Of a stretch of 64,000 bases of DNA, positions 61,486 through 64,000 are shown piece by piece; position 1 is the stretch's first letter, and each line of letters starts with the position of its first letter. Made by a program: the position numbers and the translations under genes. Source of the DNA: Bin90 sp965214635 (GTDB taxonomy: Bacteria > Chloroflexota > Dehalococcoidia > Lucifugimonadales > JADFKI01); NCBI GenBank assembly GCA_965214635.1, contig OZ243964.1, positions 2,418,001 to 2,482,000 on the forward strand. Reading direction: 5' to 3'. Below the pieces are notes generated by a model, which saw only the letters and a program-made list of their open reading frames with translations, was not told where the DNA came from and searched no databases.

Positions 61486-61671
61486 CTACACATCGCGGCG
61501 GTCTTTAGCCGGCGTGAAGATGGAGCCTTCGGGGAATGTGGGGTAGTTGTCTTGGCGGCGTTGCCCGAACCTGCCGACAAGTGCTGTCAGCGCAAACGCC
61601 CCCGCAATCCCAATCGGGATGCCCTTCAAGAAACTCCGCCGCGACAGCCCCTTATCAGAATTGTCTGCCAT
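61486..61671 (-). CDS. Tiny twin-arginine signal protein
   Basis: A 61-residue protein that is almost only a Tat signal: LSRRSFLKGIPIGIAGAFAL has the consensus twin arginines, Phe-Leu-Lys and hydrophobic helix, followed by a 30-residue tail. There is no space for a catalytic domain and the 3' end is well defined by a terminator-like repeat. It is likely a small exported or membrane-anchored protein. ATG 61671 has GGGAGGG upstream. It could be a truncated remnant next to insertion sequences. Confidence 0.65.
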   Translation of the reverse strand: MADNSDKGLSRRSFLKGIPIGIAGAFALTALVGRFGQRRQDNYPTFPEGSIFTPAKDRRDV

Positions 61672-61765
61672 GCTTGCAAGCCCTCCCAATGATGCGTTAT
61701 AGGCGACTCAATTGTACAGAATTATACGAAACCGCCGCCATTTGGCGCAAGAGTATTTTTACCAC

Positions 61766-61780
61766 GATAGCGTTTCCATT
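61766..61780 (+). repeat. Isolated copy of the insertion-sequence terminal 15 bases
   Basis: GATAGCGTTTCCATT, the outer part of the terminal repeat of the element that begins at 61804, stands alone 38 bases outside that element in the same orientation. Confidence 0.75.
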
Positions 61781-61817
61781 GGGAATTACATACCTGACTA
61801 GCCGGTAGCGTTTCCAT

Positions 61818-62800
61818 TCAGGTGGTCGAAGACAGAAGCCCGCGGCGTTGCAGCAGTACCAACAGGTTGTGAGGCGTCCACGCTGTGCCCATTCGCTCCC
61901 GACGCCTTATCTCTCGCTGAAACCGCTCGAACCGAGATGTGGTCTTGTATCTAGACTGACCAGTACCCAGATGCGCCAGTCCCTTAGTCAGTGCCTTCGT
62001 GCACCAAATCAACCCACGACCACCCGTCAACTTCACTATCCGTGCAACCAACTTCCTTGCCTCAGACAAGTCTTCTGACATCAGCAACTCTTTGGCTTCG
62101 TCCCAGCCCACCTCGCCTATGTTGCGCCTGTACTCCCTAAGCAGATGGAACTGACATAGCTGATGCGCACTGCCTTTGCCATAGACCATTCCGATGGCTT
62201 CTGCTATCGCTCTGTCCCCATCGCTCACTAGGTGGGCAGGCTGCCTTACTCCTCGCTTATAGGCTTCGGTCAGCGTGTCTTCCCAACTCCCGAACGACGC
62301 CATCACGCCGCCTTTGTCATCCCGGAACACCTTCAATTCCTGCTTCCCGCCACGAACACCCACCCACACTCCATCCATCTCCGCCACATCACCACTAAGG
62401 GCAGGTCGTTCCAGATTCTCCTGCTTGATCCACTTGCACAAGGTACTCTTGGCGAACCCATACAGCTCGCCAACCTTAGCATAACTCAATCCCATCGCCG
62501 CCAGTCTCACCGCCTCTTCACGCGTTTTTTTGAGTACGACTTGCGGCGCTCCACATCGCCCACTAGCTCCATACCGCTCTGCACATCCCCGCACTTCCCA
62601 CATCTGAACACGGGCATTTTCAGGCTCACTGCGCCATACTTGGTGATGAGTGTGCGGCGATAGTTGTGATGGCGTGCCATCGCTAGGTCGCAGGCTTTGC
62701 ACATCGGCTTGTAGAGCATCAGCGCATCTTGAAGTGTGTCTTGTATTTCCTGTGTAACGGTCTTTTCTGCTTGCTCTTCCAGTTGGTATAGCATACCCAT
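61818..62800 (-). CDS. DDE transposase, produced by -1 frameshifting
   Basis: Two overlapping frames: 62800-62507 (97 residues, zinc-finger part MCKACDLAMA ... FRCGKCGDVQS) and the -1 frame down to 61818. The second carries the helix-turn-helix SYAKVGELYGFAKSTLCKWI, then the catalytic EMDGVWVGV and LVSDGDRAIAEAI aspartates and the HQLCQFHLLREYRRN block of the mutator-type DDE fold. The frames join at the AAAAAAA run (62525-62531). The combined product is about 320 residues. The stop codon lies inside the left terminal repeat. This could equally be a broken gene; the position of the slippery run favours a programmed shift. Confidence 0.8.
62525..62531 (-). promoter_or_regulatory. Slippery heptamer for -1 ribosomal frameshift
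   Basis: A run of seven A on the minus strand, read as A AAA AAA in the zero frame (TCA AAA AAA CGC), lies exactly where the two transposase frames must join. Confidence 0.7.
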
Positions 62801-62875
62801 TCGTTTACCCCCTCCGATGATGACTTATGCCTCATTCTACAACTCAACCACCTGAATGGAAACGCTATCAACACC

Positions 62876-63716
62876 AGGGTATTCTTAACATGTAGGGATA
62901 TTAGTTTTTACCCACCGATGCCAGCACACTAGCGCCAACGAATACACCAGCATCTGTATGCTCTTGGTGTAGCCCTTTGTACGACGCACTAACCTATTCA
63001 ACTTACTTCGCCATACCGAATGCAACCCCTCGTTCCAGTTCACCGCACCTCCCTTGCCTACCACATGCCTGTTGCGAGGAAACCATCGATACACAGGATA
63101 TGCATCACTCCGATACAACTCTGCATCCGGTAAGCGCTCGTACAAGCGCAAAAATGTCTTCTCGCTGCGGTCGCCCACCTCAAAGTCCACCCACCTGCTG
63201 CCATCAGCCTCTTCTACCACTGCCGTCCATATCCACACATCCTCACGCAACTCCGCACGCCGAGCACGCTTGTATGTCCACATCTCATCACAGGACACCA
63301 CCGCAGCAGCACGCTGCGCCTCTGCCCCCTCAGTCCGCCTACGCCCACGCTCCCGCAGACGCTCTAATGCCTCACGCCCCCTTTTTTCACCCATCCGTGA
63401 ACCGCTGTGGCGCTGTACCCAAACACTCTGCCTACGGCGCTCAGACTGCTGCCTTCCAGATACATCTCAACCCCCTGCGCCTTGATGGCTGCGCTAGGGC
63501 GGTGATAGGCAGCATCAGGGAAGTAGCGGCGACCGCAGTCTCCGCATCTGTAAGACTGCTTGCCGCGCGCTAAGCCATTTTTGCGCATCCAGTTGGAGCC
63601 GCAGTCGGGCAGCGAATATCGTGGCGATAGGTACGTTCACGGGCCATAAGACACCTCACTGTGTTTGATGTTGTGACATAGTATAATTCATTATCTCTGT
63701 ATATTGGGAATACCCT
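62876..63716 (-). mobile_element. IS1-family insertion sequence, about 0.84 kb
   Basis: Terminal sequence AGGGTATTC occurs at the left end (62876) and inverted at the right end (63716). The element holds an InsA/InsB type gene pair. It abuts the previous element, with only six bases between them. No clear target duplication is seen, so the ends are approximate. Confidence 0.75.
62885..63647 (-). pseudogene. IS1-type InsA/InsB' transposase, frameshifted
   Basis: InsA: zinc-finger and helix-turn-helix in KQSYRCGDCGRRYFPD and LSAVGRVFGYSATAVHGWVKK (63588-63364). InsB: catalytic residues in SCDEMWTYK, RSDAYPVY and the final NEGLHSVWR. The InsA-InsB' join lies at the A6G run near 63391, the usual IS1 frameshift site. 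In addition, the start of InsA, MARERTYRHDIRCP from ATG 63647 with GAGGTG upstream, is separated from DCGSNWMRKNG by a one-base deletion near 63607-63612 (CCC for CCCC). The copy is therefore probably dead, unless that is a sequencing error. Confidence 0.85.
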
Positions 63717-63739
63717 TTGCCGCTATTCACTATGAGGTG

Positions 63740-64000
63740 ATGCGGTTGGTATGCTACTGTTGTGGGAACAAGGCAATTTGCTCGGGGACGAAAGTTCGTC
63801 CCTCGGAGGGGGATGTGGTTTCAGGCGTCAAGTTTTGGATTGGGGTCGGGCTTAGCGCGCTGCTGGTGGCGCTGTTTTTCATAACGGTTGACCTAACCTA
63901 CATGCTCGATGCGCTGTCGCAGGCGAACTACCTGTATGTTGCGCCGGCGGTAGGCTTGTACTTCATATCCGTGGCGTTTCGGACGCTGCGCTGGCAGCTA
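63740..64000 (+). CDS. Flippase-like membrane protein, N-terminus (partial)
   Basis: The frame runs off the right edge. From residue 26 the sequence is VVSGVKFWIGVGLSALLVAL, then YMLDALSQANYLYVAPAVG and FRTLRWQL, the start of the lysylphosphatidylglycerol-synthase-like/UPF0104 flippase family. ATG 63740 with GAGGTG upstream gives an N-terminal half zinc ribbon, MRLVCYCCGNKAICSG. GTG 63815, after GGAGGGGG, is an alternative start. The upstream region is the insertion element, so the true N-terminus may have been changed by insertion. Confidence 0.65.
   Translation, partial: MRLVCYCCGNKAICSGTKVRPSEGDVVSGVKFWIGVGLSALLVALFFITVDLTYMLDALSQANYLYVAPAVGLYFISVAFRTLRWQL

Larger units (their letters stand above)
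61804..62869 (-). mobile_element. Insertion sequence, about 1.07 kb, ISKra4/ISLre2-like
   Basis: Terminal inverted repeats of about 25 bases, GGTAGCGTTTCCATTCAGG at the left and the reverse complement of GATAGCGTTTCCATTCAGG at the right, bound a frameshifted transposase. No target-site duplication can be seen at the ends, perhaps because neighbouring elements have reshaped the flanks. The family is a best guess from the transposase; the fossil copies at 3985, 4241 and 19183 belong to the same group. Confidence 0.85.

Noticed and set aside
61804..63716. Adjacent insertion sequences as a composite transposon
   Set aside because: They belong to different families with different ends and carry no passenger gene between them.

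Overview
The window looks like one contig of a free-living, GC-rich bacterium, most likely a Chloroflexota of the Dehalococcoidia/SAR202 type. That placement is inferred from gene content: class III CoA-transferases, MaoC and amidohydrolase genes, an Agl23-type membrane protein, the Psp arrangement, a corrinoid methyltransferase cluster and DUF1800/DUF1501. No rRNA is present to confirm it.

Region by region. 1-3.9 kb: the end of a D-glutamate cyclase gene and an Aap-type polar amino-acid ABC transporter (two permeases and an ATPase). 3.9-4.3 kb: a decayed insertion-sequence fossil. 4.4-9.8 kb: a CoA-thioester operon with two class III CoA-transferases, one lacking the catalytic Asp, a ThDP enzyme of the oxalyl-CoA decarboxylase/2-hydroxyacyl-CoA lyase type, and a hot-dog protein. 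9.9-24 kb: housekeeping genes (rsmI, metG, polyprenyl diphosphate synthase, an unusual cysS-glycosyltransferase fusion, pyruvate kinase) mixed with an amidohydrolase, NIPSNAP, a cation exchanger, Uma2, a zinc-ribbon protein and a serine recombinase with a degenerate catalytic domain. 24.1-24.9 kb: RNase P RNA and tRNA-Trp. 25-26.5 kb: an orphan atypical response regulator and a repeat-tailed membrane protein.

26.6-37.3 kb is a minus-strand accessory block: an NHL-repeat protein, a type II restriction-modification pair, DUF1800/Pmp3/DUF1501, a second restriction-modification pair that is recognisably EcoRV/M.EcoRV, then a small phage-tail cluster (tail tube, tail protein with a LamG-like domain, holin-like protein). 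37.5-45 kb: nucleoside hydrolase, GNAT, an M16 peptidase with two fused domains, an NMT1-like protein and an unknown zinc-ribbon protein. 45-45.8 kb: a locally duplicated small membrane protein gene. 45.9-50.7 kb: a one-carbon corrinoid methyltransferase cluster. 50.9-55.7 kb: a lyase, then a complete actinobacterial-style phage-shock module (htpX-pspAB facing pspA-pspAA). 56-61.7 kb: Agl23-like protein, alpha/beta hydrolase, two coupled D-2-hydroxyacid dehydrogenases and a tiny Tat-signal protein. 61.8-63.7 kb: two adjacent insertion sequences, both using frameshifted transposases, followed by the start of a flippase-like membrane protein.

The main second-look items are the CysRS-glycosyltransferase fusion, the EcoRV-type system beside a phage-tail remnant, the paired CoA-transferases with only one active site, the pseudo-recombinase next to rnpB, and the family of insertion-sequence ends scattered over the window. 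All family assignments come from reading motifs by eye. No database search was run.
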